In this document: piece after piece, positions 35,027 to 43,471 of the stretch
Position numbering within the stretch: position 1 is the first letter of the stretch
Layout of the letters: each line of letters starts with the position of its first letter
From: Bacteroidota bacterium
Lineage (GTDB): Bacteria; Bacteroidota; Bacteroidia; 2-12-FULL-35-15
DNA: 43,511 nt
Reading direction: 5' to 3'
NCBI GenBank assembly: GCA_003151815.1
Contig: PLYN01000043.1
Coordinates: 1 to 43,511 of the forward strand
Translations under genes and position numbers: made by a program
The notes under the pieces: generated by a model
Seen by the model: only the letters and a program-made list of their open reading frames with translations
Told to the model about the DNA's origin: nothing
Database searches by the model: none

Positions 35027-35599
35027 ATGAAAAAAATAATTGCAGACATTAAATACAAATTTTTAAGTTTAATAGTTCCGAAAGCGGTTAAAACGCGACC
35101 ACAAAATATTACTGTTCCAAAAGACGCAAAAACATTTTATGATTTTCAATTAAAATCAATAGAAGGAAAAATAATTGACTTTACTATTTACAAAGGAAAG
35201 AAAGTACTGATCGTAAACATTGCTTCTCAATGTGGCTTTACGCCGCAGTATGAAGAATTGGAAGAGTTGTACCAAAAACACAATGATAAATTAGTAATCA
35301 TTGGTTTTCCTGCCAACAATTTTGGCGGACAGGAACCGGGAAGCAATGAAGAAATTGCAACATTCTGCCAACGGAATTTTGGTTTAAGTTTTCAGTTATT
35401 TGAAAAATCATCTGTCGTAAAAAATGCAGAACAAAACCCGCTTTACCAATGGCTTTCAAACAAAGAACAAAATGGCTGGAACAACAAAGCGCCCAACTGG
35501 AATTTCTGTAAATACTTAATTAATGAAAAAGGGGAATTAATTAAATTTTACAATTCGTCAGTAAAACCAATGAGCCCGGAAATTATAAAAGAATTATAG
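35027..35599 (+). CDS. Glutathione peroxidase-family (thiol peroxidase)
   Basis: 190 residues. The catalytic tetrad is visible: C69 in NIASQCGFTPQ (Cys, not selenocysteine), Q102 in NNFGGQEPG, and the WNFCKYLI block near 154 supplying Trp and Asn. The N-terminal about 35 residues are an extension to the core fold with a mildly hydrophobic stretch but no clean signal peptide. Bacterial members usually reduce hydroperoxides with thioredoxin. The stop lies 13 bp before the PolX ATG. Confidence 0.94.
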   Translation: MKKIIADIKYKFLSLIVPKAVKTRPQNITVPKDAKTFYDFQLKSIEGKIIDFTIYKGKKVLIVNIASQCGFTPQYEELEELYQKHNDKLVIIGFPANNFGGQEPGSNEEIATFCQRNFGLSFQLFEKSSVVKNAEQNPLYQWLSNKEQNGWNNKAPNWNFCKYLINEKGELIKFYNSSVKPMSPEIIKEL

Positions 35600-35612
35600 C
35601 TACTCTTTAATT

Positions 35613-37247
35613 ATGACCACAGAAGAAATAGCACTTGTATTAAAGCGTACATCCCAGCTAATGGAGCTGCATGATGAAAACCCCTTCAAAATAAAATCCA
35701 TTGCCAACGCCGCTTTCAAATTAGACAAAACCGACATTAATCTAGAAGGTAAATCTCTACAGGAGCTTGAGAAAATTGAAGGGATAGGCAAAAGCATTGC
35801 AGCTAAAATTATTGAATTACAAACTACCGGAACATTACAAGAATGGAATAACATGGTATCAAAAACTCCTCTTGGAGTGATTGATCTACTTGGCATAAAA
35901 GGAATAGGACCTAAAAAGGTGGGTCAACTTTGGCGCGAATTAGAAATTGAAAGCATTGGCGAATTGCTTTATGCGTGTAATGAAAACAGGCTAATCGCAT
36001 TAAAAGGTTTTGGCGCCAAAACACAAGCGGAGGTAAAAAAACAAATTGAATTCCACCAATCCAACAGAGGCAAATTTCATTATGCTGCAATGGAAGGATT
36101 TGCAAATCATTTAGTAGATCTTCTTAAAGAAAAATACAACACTCAACTTGTTTCACTCACAGGTGAAATGCGTAGAAAGTGCGAAGTGATCGACAAGATA
36201 GAGATCTTAATTGCTTCTGAAAATGAAGTAAACATTAGAGAAGTAGAAAACAAAGCAAATGTAAAAATCGAATTGATTACCTGCCCTGAAAATGAATTTT
36301 ACAGCAAACTATTTGAAACTACTGCTACTGAAGAACATTTAGAAAAAGTGAAAAGTTTAACGTTCAAAGTGAAAAGTGAAAATGCTAATGAAAATAATTA
36401 CCCTTCGGAAGCAGCTATTTATAGCTCATTGAATTTGCAATACATTGAACCTGAATTACGCGAAGGTCGTAATGAAGTTGATCTGGCGCGTGAAAATAAA
36501 ATTCCAAAACTGATCGACGTATCCGACTTGCGCGGTATCCTTCACAATCACAGCACATACAGCGATGGACAAAATACTCTTAAAGAGATGGCGGAGTATT
36601 GCAAAGAATTAGGTTATGAATATCTTGGAATTTGTGATCATTCACAATCGGCATTTTATGCACAAGGCTTAAAGCCGGAGCGGGTAATCCAGCAGCATGC
36701 AGAAATCGATGAACTCAATAAAAATTTATTTCCTTTCAGAATTTTAAAGGGAATTGAAAGTGATATTTTAAATACCGGTGCCCTGGATTATAGTGATGAT
36801 ATTTTAAAAACATTTGATTTTATTGTTGCTTCCGTTCATTCGAATTTAAAAATGAATGAAGAGAAAGCTACTGAACGTTTGATCAAAGCCGTTGAAAATC
36901 CATACACCACAATATTGGGACATCCCACAGGACGCTTATTATTATCACGTCCCGGTTATCCGATCGATCATAAAAAAGTAATTGATGCCTGCGCTGCAAA
37001 CGGAGTAATTATGGAATTAAATGCACATCCGTATCGTTTAGACATTGATTGGCGTTGGATTTCCTATTGTCTCGAAAAAGGTATAATGATCTCCATTAAT
37101 CCTGATGCACATGAAAAACAAGGCTATCATGATATGTATTTCGGTACTTGCGTTGCACGAAAAGGAATGTTAACAAAAGAGATGTGTTTTAACGCATTGT
37201 CGCTGGAGGAAATTAGAACGTATTTTGAAAAAAGAAAATTGAATTGA
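35613..37247 (+). CDS. polX: PolX-family DNA polymerase/PHP 3'-5' exonuclease with degenerate polymerase site
   Basis: 544 residues. Helix-hairpin-helix motifs (LEKIEGIGKSIAAKI and LGIKGIGPKKVGQLW) are at about 48-115. The Pol X palm follows, then a C-terminal PHP domain with H311/H313 in HNHSTYSDGQ, CDHSQSAFYAQGL, ASVHS, GHPTGRLL and NPDAHE. The PHP metal ligands look intact. In the palm the nucleotidyl-transfer motif reads LTGEMRRKCEVIDKIEILI, where the usual catalytic DxD is replaced by KIE. Synthesis is therefore doubtful while nuclease/phosphoesterase activity is expected. The role is base-excision-type repair by homology. Residues about 245-257 may come from a spacer-like repeat (see findings). 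Confidence 0.93.
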   Translation: MTTEEIALVLKRTSQLMELHDENPFKIKSIANAAFKLDKTDINLEGKSLQELEKIEGIGKSIAAKIIELQTTGTLQEWNNMVSKTPLGVIDLLGIKGIGPKKVGQLWRELEIESIGELLYACNENRLIALKGFGAKTQAEVKKQIEFHQSNRGKFHYAAMEGFANHLVDLLKEKYNTQLVSLTGEMRRKCEVIDKIEILIASENEVNIREVENKANVKIELITCPENEFYSKLFETTATEEHLEKVKSLTFKVKSENANENNYPSEAAIYSSLNLQYIEPELREGRNEVDLARENKIPKLIDVSDLRGILHNHSTYSDGQNTLKEMAEYCKELGYEYLGICDHSQSAFYAQGLKPERVIQQHAEIDELNKNLFPFRILKGIESDILNTGALDYSDDILKTFDFIVASVHSNLKMNEEKATERLIKAVENPYTTILGHPTGRLLLSRPGYPIDHKKVIDACAANGVIMELNAHPYRLDIDWRWISYCLEKGIMISINPDAHEKQGYHDMYFGTCVARKGMLTKEMCFNALSLEEIRTYFEKRKLN

Positions 37248-37258
37248 TGCTATCACAC

Positions 37259-37315
37259 TTTCTCGACTCCGCTCGAAATGACAGCGGGCTTGTTATTTCA
37301 AGCGAAGTCGAGAAA
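37259..37315. repeat. Inverted repeat, TTTCTCGACT...AGTCGAGAAA family
   Basis: Arms 37259-37279 and 37295-37315 pair at 19 of 21 positions around a 15-base loop. The hairpin begins 11 bp after the polX stop. The same words occur at 22-70. The gap then contains an imperfect tandem ACTTTAAACTTTAAAC tract (about 37350-37370) before the GH3 gene. Confidence 0.75.
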
Positions 37316-37376
37316 CATGCTAAGGACATCGCGAACAAAGGTTGAACTTTCAAACTTTAAACTTTAAACTAATTGT

Positions 37377-38894
37377 ATGGCTATTATAAACAGTATCGCC
37401 AGTTGGTGGATGTGCAAGCGAATGCATCAGATAGAACTTTTTATGAAGTACCCTGATGATGTTCAGAATGAATGTTTGCGTAAATTAATCAGCTCTGCAC
37501 AAGACACTGAATGGGGAAAACTGCACGACTTTAAAAATATCCACAATCATGAACAGTTCAAAAAAAATGTTCCTATTCAGGATTATGAAACCGTAAAACC
37601 TTTTATTGACAGAGTTCGCAGAGGCGAACAAAATATTTTATGGAACACGGATATAAAATGGTTTGCAAAATCTTCGGGTACCACCAACGATAAAAGCAAA
37701 TTTATTCCTGTAAGTTCTGAATCTTTGGACAACTGTCAATACAATGGAGGGCGCGATATGATAGCCATCCATTGCTCCCTGCATCCTGAAACTCAACTAT
37801 TCACCGGAAAAAATCTTGGATTGGGCGGCAGTTTGGTAACTGACAATTTCGGCGATCACGAATCTCAGAATGGTGATCTGTCAGCCATCGTCATTAATAA
37901 TTTACCGATGTGGGCCGAATTTTTTCGTTCACCGGATCTATCCATTGCATTGATGGATAAATGGGATGAAAAATTAGAAAAATTAGCGCGCGCAACCATT
38001 AACGAGAATGTGGTAAGTCTTGCCGGAGTGCCATCATGGATGTTATTAATAATGAAACGCGTGTTGGAAATTACCGGTAAAAAATCCATCGCTGAAGTAT
38101 GGCCCAACCTGGAAGTATATTTTCATGGAGGAGTAAATTTTGCTCCTTATAAAGAACAATTCAAAAATATTTTTAATAAACCGGATATGAATTATCTGGA
38201 GTTATATAATGCCTCTGAAGGATTTTTCGGAATTCAGGATCAACGAGATTCTAACGAACTTTTATTGATGCTCGACTATGGAATTTATTATGAGTTTATG
38301 CCGGTAAATGAATTAGGAATTCATGATTCAAAAACTTTATCTTTAGATGAAGTAGCCTTGGATACTACCTATGCGCTTGTGATCTCAACAAATGCCGGAT
38401 TGTGGCGTTATATGTTAGGTGATACCATTAAATTCACATCCCTCTACCCTTTCCGTTTTAAAATTACAGGACGTACCAAACATTTTATGAATGCTTTTGG
38501 TGAGGAGATAATTGTAGACAATGCTGATAAAGCATTGAGCATTGCCTGCGAAAAATCAGGAGCGCAAATAAAAGAATATACCGCTGCACCTATTTATATA
38601 GAAGGCAATGATAATGGTGCGCATGAGTGGCTCATTGAATTTGAGAAAGCACCAAGCACCATCGAATATTTTTCAGAAATGCTCGACAATGCTTTAAAAT
38701 CAATTAATTCAGACTATGAAGCGAAACGGTATAAAAACCTTGTATTAAAACCTCCGGTTGTTCAATCTCTTCCGCAAGGCACATTTTACAAATGGTTGGA
38801 ATCAAAAAATAAATTAGGAGTTCAGCATAAAGTACCTCGTCTGAATAATGATAGAAAATATGTGGAAGAAATTCACGCTATAATTAAAGAATAA
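37377..38894 (+). CDS. GH3 auxin-responsive-promoter family protein (acyl-adenylate/amide synthetase-like)
   Basis: 505 residues, full length for the bacterial GH3 family. The ATP-binding motif FAKSSGTTNDKSKFIPVS is at about residue 98. NYLELYNASEGFFGIQD and the TGRTKHFMNAFGEE motif near 370 are typical of the adenylate-forming fold. Plant relatives conjugate amino acids to jasmonate or auxin; the bacterial substrates are unknown. A stand-alone plus-strand gene between two repeat clusters. Confidence 0.92.
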   Translation: MAIINSIASWWMCKRMHQIELFMKYPDDVQNECLRKLISSAQDTEWGKLHDFKNIHNHEQFKKNVPIQDYETVKPFIDRVRRGEQNILWNTDIKWFAKSSGTTNDKSKFIPVSSESLDNCQYNGGRDMIAIHCSLHPETQLFTGKNLGLGGSLVTDNFGDHESQNGDLSAIVINNLPMWAEFFRSPDLSIALMDKWDEKLEKLARATINENVVSLAGVPSWMLLIMKRVLEITGKKSIAEVWPNLEVYFHGGVNFAPYKEQFKNIFNKPDMNYLELYNASEGFFGIQDQRDSNELLLMLDYGIYYEFMPVNELGIHDSKTLSLDEVALDTTYALVISTNAGLWRYMLGDTIKFTSLYPFRFKITGRTKHFMNAFGEEIIVDNADKALSIACEKSGAQIKEYTAAPIYIEGNDNGAHEWLIEFEKAPSTIEYFSEMLDNALKSINSDYEAKRYKNLVLKPPVVQSLPQGTFYKWLESKNKLGVQHKVPRLNNDRKYVEEIHAIIKE

Positions 38895-38932
38895 TTATAT
38901 AAACTGTTAAACCATAATAACAAACGTTCATG

Positions 38933-38991
38933 GCGAGGAACGAAGCAATCTTAACCTCAAGCATTTCTTTAGAGATTGCTTCGTTCCTCGC
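38933..38991. repeat. Perfect 19-bp inverted repeat, GAAGCAATCT family
   Basis: GCGAGGAACGAAGCAATCT (38933-38951) is the exact reverse complement of 38973-38991, with a 21-base loop. It sits in the 194-bp gap between the GH3 gene and the propeller-like gene. A minus-strand open frame across it (38884-39078) is a by-product of the repeat. Confidence 0.8.
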
Positions 38992-39088
38992 AATGACGGC
39001 AATAGGCGGATATTTCGAACTAACGAACTGAAACAATAAATAATTGGAATAAAAATTGTTAAATTTACAACAGAACAATTATTATTAA

Positions 39089-39877
39089 ATGAAAAAACTT
39101 CTATACATATTATTATTTATCAATACAGCCGGCTTCTCACAAAGCAAATTTAACCTCATTGCTACCATTGATGTTGAAGCTGACTTTTTTACCAGCGATA
39201 ATCAAAGTAATGTTTATGCTGTAAAAGGAAATGAACTTACGAAATACAACAAAACCGGAAAACTACTTTATAAGTACAGCAATAAAAATTTTGGAAATAT
39301 TGATTTTGTTGATGCTTCCAATATGATGCGATTATTATTGTATTATAAAAATTTTCTACAGATTGTTTTTTTAGATAATACATTGAGCTTAGATGGTGAA
39401 CCTGTTAGTCTTGACGAAATTCAATACCAACAGGCTCAGTTGGTTTGCTCTTCGAACAACAATGGTTTTTGGTTGTATGACCAGCAGAATTTGGAATTGG
39501 TTCGTCTCTCTCCAACATTTGAAAAAACAGAAGGAACAGGTAATTTGAGTTTATTGTTGAACTTGAATTTGCAACCAAATATGTTATTAGAATACGACAA
39601 TAAAGTATATCTCAATAATCCATCTACAGGCATTTTAATTTTCGATATTTATGGTACTTATTATAAAACAATTCCTATAAAAAACTTGCAACGTTTTCAA
39701 CCAATAACAGATTGGATATATTTTATTTCCGAAAAAAAAATAAAAGCTTATAATACAAAAACAACCGAGGAAAAAGAATTTGAAATTCCTGAAACAGACT
39801 TTATAAATTTCAGATTAGAAAATGATGTTTTAATACTTCAAAACACCAATTCGGTTAAGCTATACAGCAATCAATAA
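39089..39877 (+). CDS. Exported propeller-like protein of unknown function
   Basis: 262 residues with a signal peptide (MKKLLYILLFINTAGFSQS). The mature chain has repeated strand pairs such as NVYAVKGNELTKYNKTGKLLYKY, FWLYDQQNLELVRLS and VYLNNPSTGILIFDIYGTYYK, the look of a small beta-propeller. No catalytic motif, lipobox or T9SS tail. It lies 181 bp before the deoxynucleoside kinase gene on the same strand. Similar conserved proteins exist in Bacteroidota, but I cannot name a family. Confidence 0.8.
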   Translation: MKKLLYILLFINTAGFSQSKFNLIATIDVEADFFTSDNQSNVYAVKGNELTKYNKTGKLLYKYSNKNFGNIDFVDASNMMRLLLYYKNFLQIVFLDNTLSLDGEPVSLDEIQYQQAQLVCSSNNNGFWLYDQQNLELVRLSPTFEKTEGTGNLSLLLNLNLQPNMLLEYDNKVYLNNPSTGILIFDIYGTYYKTIPIKNLQRFQPITDWIYFISEKKIKAYNTKTTEEKEFEIPETDFINFRLENDVLILQNTNSVKLYSNQ

Positions 39878-40058
39878 ACCCGGCAATTTTTTCCCTTCAA
39901 AAACTTATTCACAATTTTCATTTTTTTACTGGAGTCAAGGCTAGTTTTTGTATTTTCGTTTGTAAATATTTTTCAGGCAGACAAATTTTTATTGAACGTA
40001 TCTATCAATTTAAATGATGCTTAAACAAATCTAATTATTCAAATTATTCAATTCAATT

Positions 40059-40685
40059 ATGCATATAGCAATAGCAGGTAACATCGGGTCGGGTAAAACT
40101 ACACTTACAACTCTTTTAGCAAAACATTATAAATGGCAACCACATTTTGAGGATGCCGATGACAACCCTTATTTAAATGATTTTTATGAAGACATGCAAC
40201 GCTGGTCATTCAACTTACAAGTTTACTTTTTAAATAACCGCTTCGGACAAGTACAAAAAATTCACAATAGCGGGAAAACGGTCATTCAGGATAGAACCAT
40301 ATATGAAGATGCGTATATTTTTGCTCCCAACTTGCATTCAATGGGATTAATGACCACACGTGATTTTGAAAACTATTACGCCGTTTTCAAATTGATGGAA
40401 TCATATATTACCCCTCCCGATCTATTAATTTATTTGCGTGCCTCTGTACCTACATTAGTGAATCAAATTCAAAAACGCGGACGTGATTATGAAAATGCTA
40501 TTCGGTTGGATTATTTAAAACGATTGAACGAACGTTACGAAGCATTTATTTCTTCTTACGAAAAGGAGCACCCGGGAGCAAAACTCTTAATCATTGATGT
40601 GGACAATAATAACTTCTCCGAAAATTCAGAAGACCTAGGATTGATCATCAATAAAATTGATGCGGAAATAAACGGATTGTTTTAG
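40059..40685 (+). CDS. Deoxynucleoside kinase (dNK/dGK/dAK family)
   Basis: 208 residues. P-loop GNIGSGKT is at 7-14, the EDADDNPYLNDFYEDMQRWSF substrate block at about 31-51, QDRTIYED (77-84, ERS-like) for base and phosphate contacts, and a lid RGRDYENAI near 143. It phosphorylates deoxynucleosides in salvage. Purine preference is common for this branch but is not provable here. It complements the purine nucleoside phosphorylase at 3338 in nucleoside salvage. Convergent with lysA, with a small palindrome in the gap. Confidence 0.94.
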   Translation: MHIAIAGNIGSGKTTLTTLLAKHYKWQPHFEDADDNPYLNDFYEDMQRWSFNLQVYFLNNRFGQVQKIHNSGKTVIQDRTIYEDAYIFAPNLHSMGLMTTRDFENYYAVFKLMESYITPPDLLIYLRASVPTLVNQIQKRGRDYENAIRLDYLKRLNERYEAFISSYEKEHPGAKLLIIDVDNNNFSENSEDLGLIINKIDAEINGLF

Positions 40686-40745
40686 TTTGACTGGTTCTCG
40701 ATGTGTCTGCTTCAAACAAAATGCTTGAACTGACTACAATCATGT

Positions 40746-40761
40746 CACTTCGAGCGAAGTG
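40746..40761. repeat. Short palindrome CACTTCG/CGAAGTG
   Basis: A perfect 7-bp stem with an AG centre in the gap between the convergent deoxynucleoside kinase and lysA genes. It contains CTTCGAGCGAAG, the core of the family at 22-60 and 37259-37315. No T-run follows, so a terminator role is uncertain. Confidence 0.6.
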
Positions 40762-40776
40762 TTTATTAAATACCCA

Positions 40777-41967
40777 TTAAATCTCATCCGAATAAAAAGC
40801 CTTTACCCTGTCACGTAAATTATAAGCAGAACTCATTACTTCGCCGTATGAACCGGCTGTGCGTAATGCAATGATATCACCACGTAAGGTTTCAGGTAAA
40901 TCAACAGCCTTACCAAAACAATCGGAGCTTTCGCAGATAGGACCTACTACGTCGTACCTCACCCCGTCCTGGCGGACACCCCTCTCCAATTGGAGAGGGG
41001 AAGGAGGTGAGGTTGATAAATTTTCAATCTTATGATATGCCTGATACAATGCCGGCCGCATCAATTCGGTCATACCTGCATCCAAAATTGCAAAATTAGT
41101 ATTCACTCCTTTTTTGATGTAAAGCACTCTGGATATCAATGTTCCGCATTGTGCTGAGATAGATCTTCCTAATTCGAAATGAACTTTTTGATTGGGAAGT
41201 AATTCTAAAAAATCATTGAACAATTTAAAATATGCTGCAAAATCTGCAATTAAATTTGCATCCGGCTCATGATAATCAACGCCCAAGCCTCCTCCAACAT
41301 TAATGTTTTCAATTTTTATTTTATGGTTAACAAACCAGGCTTGTATCTCATTCACCTTTAAGCACAATGTTTTGAATGAACTAAGATCTGTAATTTGTGA
41401 ACCTATGTGAAAATGCAAACCAATTAATTTCAGATTTTTATGTTCTTTTAATGCCGCAATAACTGCATCCAGTTCCCATAAATTGATCCCGAATTTATTT
41501 TCCTCTAAACCCGTAGTGATGTATTTATGTGTGTTTGCATTTACATTTGGATTGATGCGCAATGCAATACGGGCCGTTTTATTTTTTGCACCTGCAAGTT
41601 CATTGATGACTTCCAGCTCCTGCAAACTTTCACAATTAAAACAAAAAATATCATTCTCCAATGCGAAATTAATTTCGGCATCACTTTTACCAACACCTGC
41701 AAATACAATATGATCAGGACTAAATTCGCATTCTATAGCTTTTTTAATTTCATTACCACTAACACAATCTGCACCGATATTAAAAGACTTAATGATGTTT
41801 AATATTTTATTATTTGCATTTGCTTTCAATGCATAATGTACATTGAATCCATACTTGTTGGATTCTTCTTTTACTTTTTGAAGTGTTTGTTTCAACACTT
41901 CTACATCGTAATAGTAAAAGGGTGTTGGAATATTTTTAAATTTGGCTGTTACTTCTTGTTCGAACAT
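40777..41967 (-). CDS. lysA: Diaminopimelate decarboxylase, with an in-frame repeat insertion
   Basis: A PLP enzyme that decarboxylates meso-diaminopimelate to lysine. The PLP lysine K48 is in HYALKANANN. IGLHFHIGSQI, NVGGGLGVDY and ELGRSISAQCG follow, and the C-terminal GPICESSDCFGK carries C345. Residues about 319-337 (TSPPSPLQLERGVRQDGV) are encoded by a palindromic repeat placed between KIENLS and RYDVVGPICES, where homologues as I know them have a short loop. The frame is kept and the catalytic Cys block follows directly, so activity is plausible. About 99 bp downstream of lysC on the same strand. Confidence 0.95.
   Translation of the reverse strand: MFEQEVTAKFKNIPTPFYYYDVEVLKQTLQKVKEESNKYGFNVHYALKANANNKILNIIKSFNIGADCVSGNEIKKAIECEFSPDHIVFAGVGKSDAEINFALENDIFCFNCESLQELEVINELAGAKNKTARIALRINPNVNANTHKYITTGLEENKFGINLWELDAVIAALKEHKNLKLIGLHFHIGSQITDLSSFKTLCLKVNEIQAWFVNHKIKIENINVGGGLGVDYHEPDANLIADFAAYFKLFNDFLELLPNQKVHFELGRSISAQCGTLISRVLYIKKGVNTNFAILDAGMTELMRPALYQAYHKIENLSTSPPSPLQLERGVRQDGVRYDVVGPICESSDCFGKAVDLPETLRGDIIALRTAGSYGEVMSSAYNLRDRVKAFYSDEI
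40957..41012 (-). repeat. In-frame palindromic repeat inside lysA (copy D)
   Basis: The core 40979-41000 is the same perfect 22-bp palindrome as in gatB. Outer arms CCTCACC (40957-40963) and GGTGAGG (41006-41012) are also complementary, making a two-tier hairpin. On the lysA strand the core begins at codon position 2, as in gatB, and reads PLQLERG. Confidence 0.85.
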
Positions 41968-42029
41968 TGTATTTCTTTTAAATCCTGTTTAAATATTGTT
42001 CAAATATTTTATAATTGTAAAGGTAAAGT

Positions 42030-42058
42030 CTTCGACAAGCTCAGACTGACCGCGCGCT
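42030..42058. repeat. Short repeat-like stem AGTCT/AGACT between lysC and lysA
   Basis: The lysC-lysA gap holds GTCTTCGACAAGCTCAGACT with AGTCT/AGACT ends able to form a 5-bp stem, followed by GACCGCGCGCTTC. Its GC-rich composition stands out from the A/T-rich surroundings. It looks like another dispersed spacer repeat. Only one copy is in the window. Confidence 0.4.
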
Positions 42059-42066
42059 TCTATTCT

Positions 42067-43377
42067 CTAAAATAACCCATTATTTAAAGCAACGAGCGCT
42101 TCTTTTTTCAATTTAGTATCGATCAAAACAGACACATTATTTTCGCTGCCTCCATAAGAGATCATTCGAATAGGAACATTTTTTAATGCATCAAAGATCC
42201 GAACCGCATACCCTTGCTTTTGAGCAGTAAAGCTACCTACAACACAAACGATCGATAGATCAGTATCTACTTCAACAGAACAAAATTCTCTTAATTCTTT
42301 AACGATCTCGTCTAAATTCTTAACATTATCTATCGTCAATGAAACAGCCACTTCGGAAGTAGCGATCATATCGATCGGAGTTTTATAACGTTCAAAGATC
42401 TCAAAAACAGAACGTAAAAAACCATAAGCCAATAGCATTCTGGCTGATTTTATTTTGATAGCAGTAATTCCATCTTTGGCTGCAACCGCTTTAAATATAT
42501 CTTCTGTAGCTTTCGAACTGATCAAAGTGCCTTTCGCTTCCGGCTGCATGGTATTTAATAACCTAACAGGTATGTTGCGCATTTGTGCAGGGAGAATGCA
42601 GGTAGGGTGTAAAATTTTAGCACCAAAATAAGCTAACTCCGCGGCTTCATCAAACGACAATTCAGCGATCGGATGTGTTTTATCTACGATACGCGGATCA
42701 TTATTGTGCATTCCGTCGATATCCGTCCAAATTTGAATTTCATCGGAACGGATAGCTGCTCCGATGATCGTTGCAGTATAATCACTTCCACCACGTTTCA
42801 AATTATCAATATCGCCAAAAGCATTTCTACAAATAAATCCTTGCGTAATAAATAATTTACAACCGGGATCTTTAGCAAGTTCGGGCTGAATATGTGTTTC
42901 AATATGTTTCATATCCGGCTCATCATTTTCATCAATGCGCATAAAATTAAGCGCAGGAAGCAAAACCGAATCAACACCAATTTCTTCCAGATAGTAATGA
43001 AACAGCGCAGTTGAAAGCAACTCTCCCTGAGCAAGGATGGCGCGTTCTTCATTCACAGTAAATACATCAATAGTGAAGGCACGCAAATAATCAAAGTGAG
43101 AATCAATTAACTGTTTACCCCTGCTTAATGCTTTTTCAGTTTTATATAATTGTTTGATCACATCGTTATACTTGCTTTCTAATGCATCGATCAATCGTTT
43201 GACCTTCTCATTTTCCTTTGCATACAAGGCATTACTAATTTCAACTAAATTGTTAGTTGTTCCGCTCATAGCAGATAACACTACAATTTTAGGTACGCCA
43301 TCATTAATTAAATGAACAAGTGCATGCATCCTTTCTGCTGACCCAACGGATGTTCCACCAAATTTTAAAACTCTCAT
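42067..43377 (-). CDS. lysC: Aspartate kinase (monofunctional)
   Basis: Phosphorylates aspartate, the first step to lysine, threonine, methionine and diaminopimelate. 436 residues: KFGGTSVGS at 5-13, the kinase domain with a GFICRNAFGDIDNLKRGGSDYTATIIG block near 180-206, and two C-terminal ACT domains (about 305-436) for allosteric control. There is no homoserine dehydrogenase fusion. lysA follows downstream with a 99-bp gap. No lysine riboswitch-like structure is evident in the 134 bp upstream. Confidence 0.95.
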   Translation of the reverse strand: MRVLKFGGTSVGSAERMHALVHLINDGVPKIVVLSAMSGTTNNLVEISNALYAKENEKVKRLIDALESKYNDVIKQLYKTEKALSRGKQLIDSHFDYLRAFTIDVFTVNEERAILAQGELLSTALFHYYLEEIGVDSVLLPALNFMRIDENDEPDMKHIETHIQPELAKDPGCKLFITQGFICRNAFGDIDNLKRGGSDYTATIIGAAIRSDEIQIWTDIDGMHNNDPRIVDKTHPIAELSFDEAAELAYFGAKILHPTCILPAQMRNIPVRLLNTMQPEAKGTLISSKATEDIFKAVAAKDGITAIKIKSARMLLAYGFLRSVFEIFERYKTPIDMIATSEVAVSLTIDNVKNLDEIVKELREFCSVEVDTDLSIVCVVGSFTAQKQGYAVRIFDALKNVPIRMISYGGSENNVSVLIDTKLKKEALVALNNGLF

Positions 43378-43440
43378 CTTTTTACTGATCCTTATTTAAA
43401 AAATTTATACTTAAAAAATTATACACGAATTAATTTTTGG

Positions 43441-43471
43441 CAAAAATAGCCATAAATTGGTATCAAAAATA
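43441..43471 (-). promoter_or_regulatory. Possible lysC promoter boxes
   Basis: Minus-strand TATTTTTG at 43441-43448 and again at 43464-43471 each fit TAnnTTTG. The -33 spacing is imperfect for both (TTG 15 bp from the first, 23 bp from the second). Leader would be about 60-85 nt. Confidence 0.35.

Noticed and set aside
38884-39078. Minus-strand open frame of 64 codons
   Set aside because: It runs through a perfect inverted repeat and both flanks, has no recognisable domain, and opposes the local gene direction.
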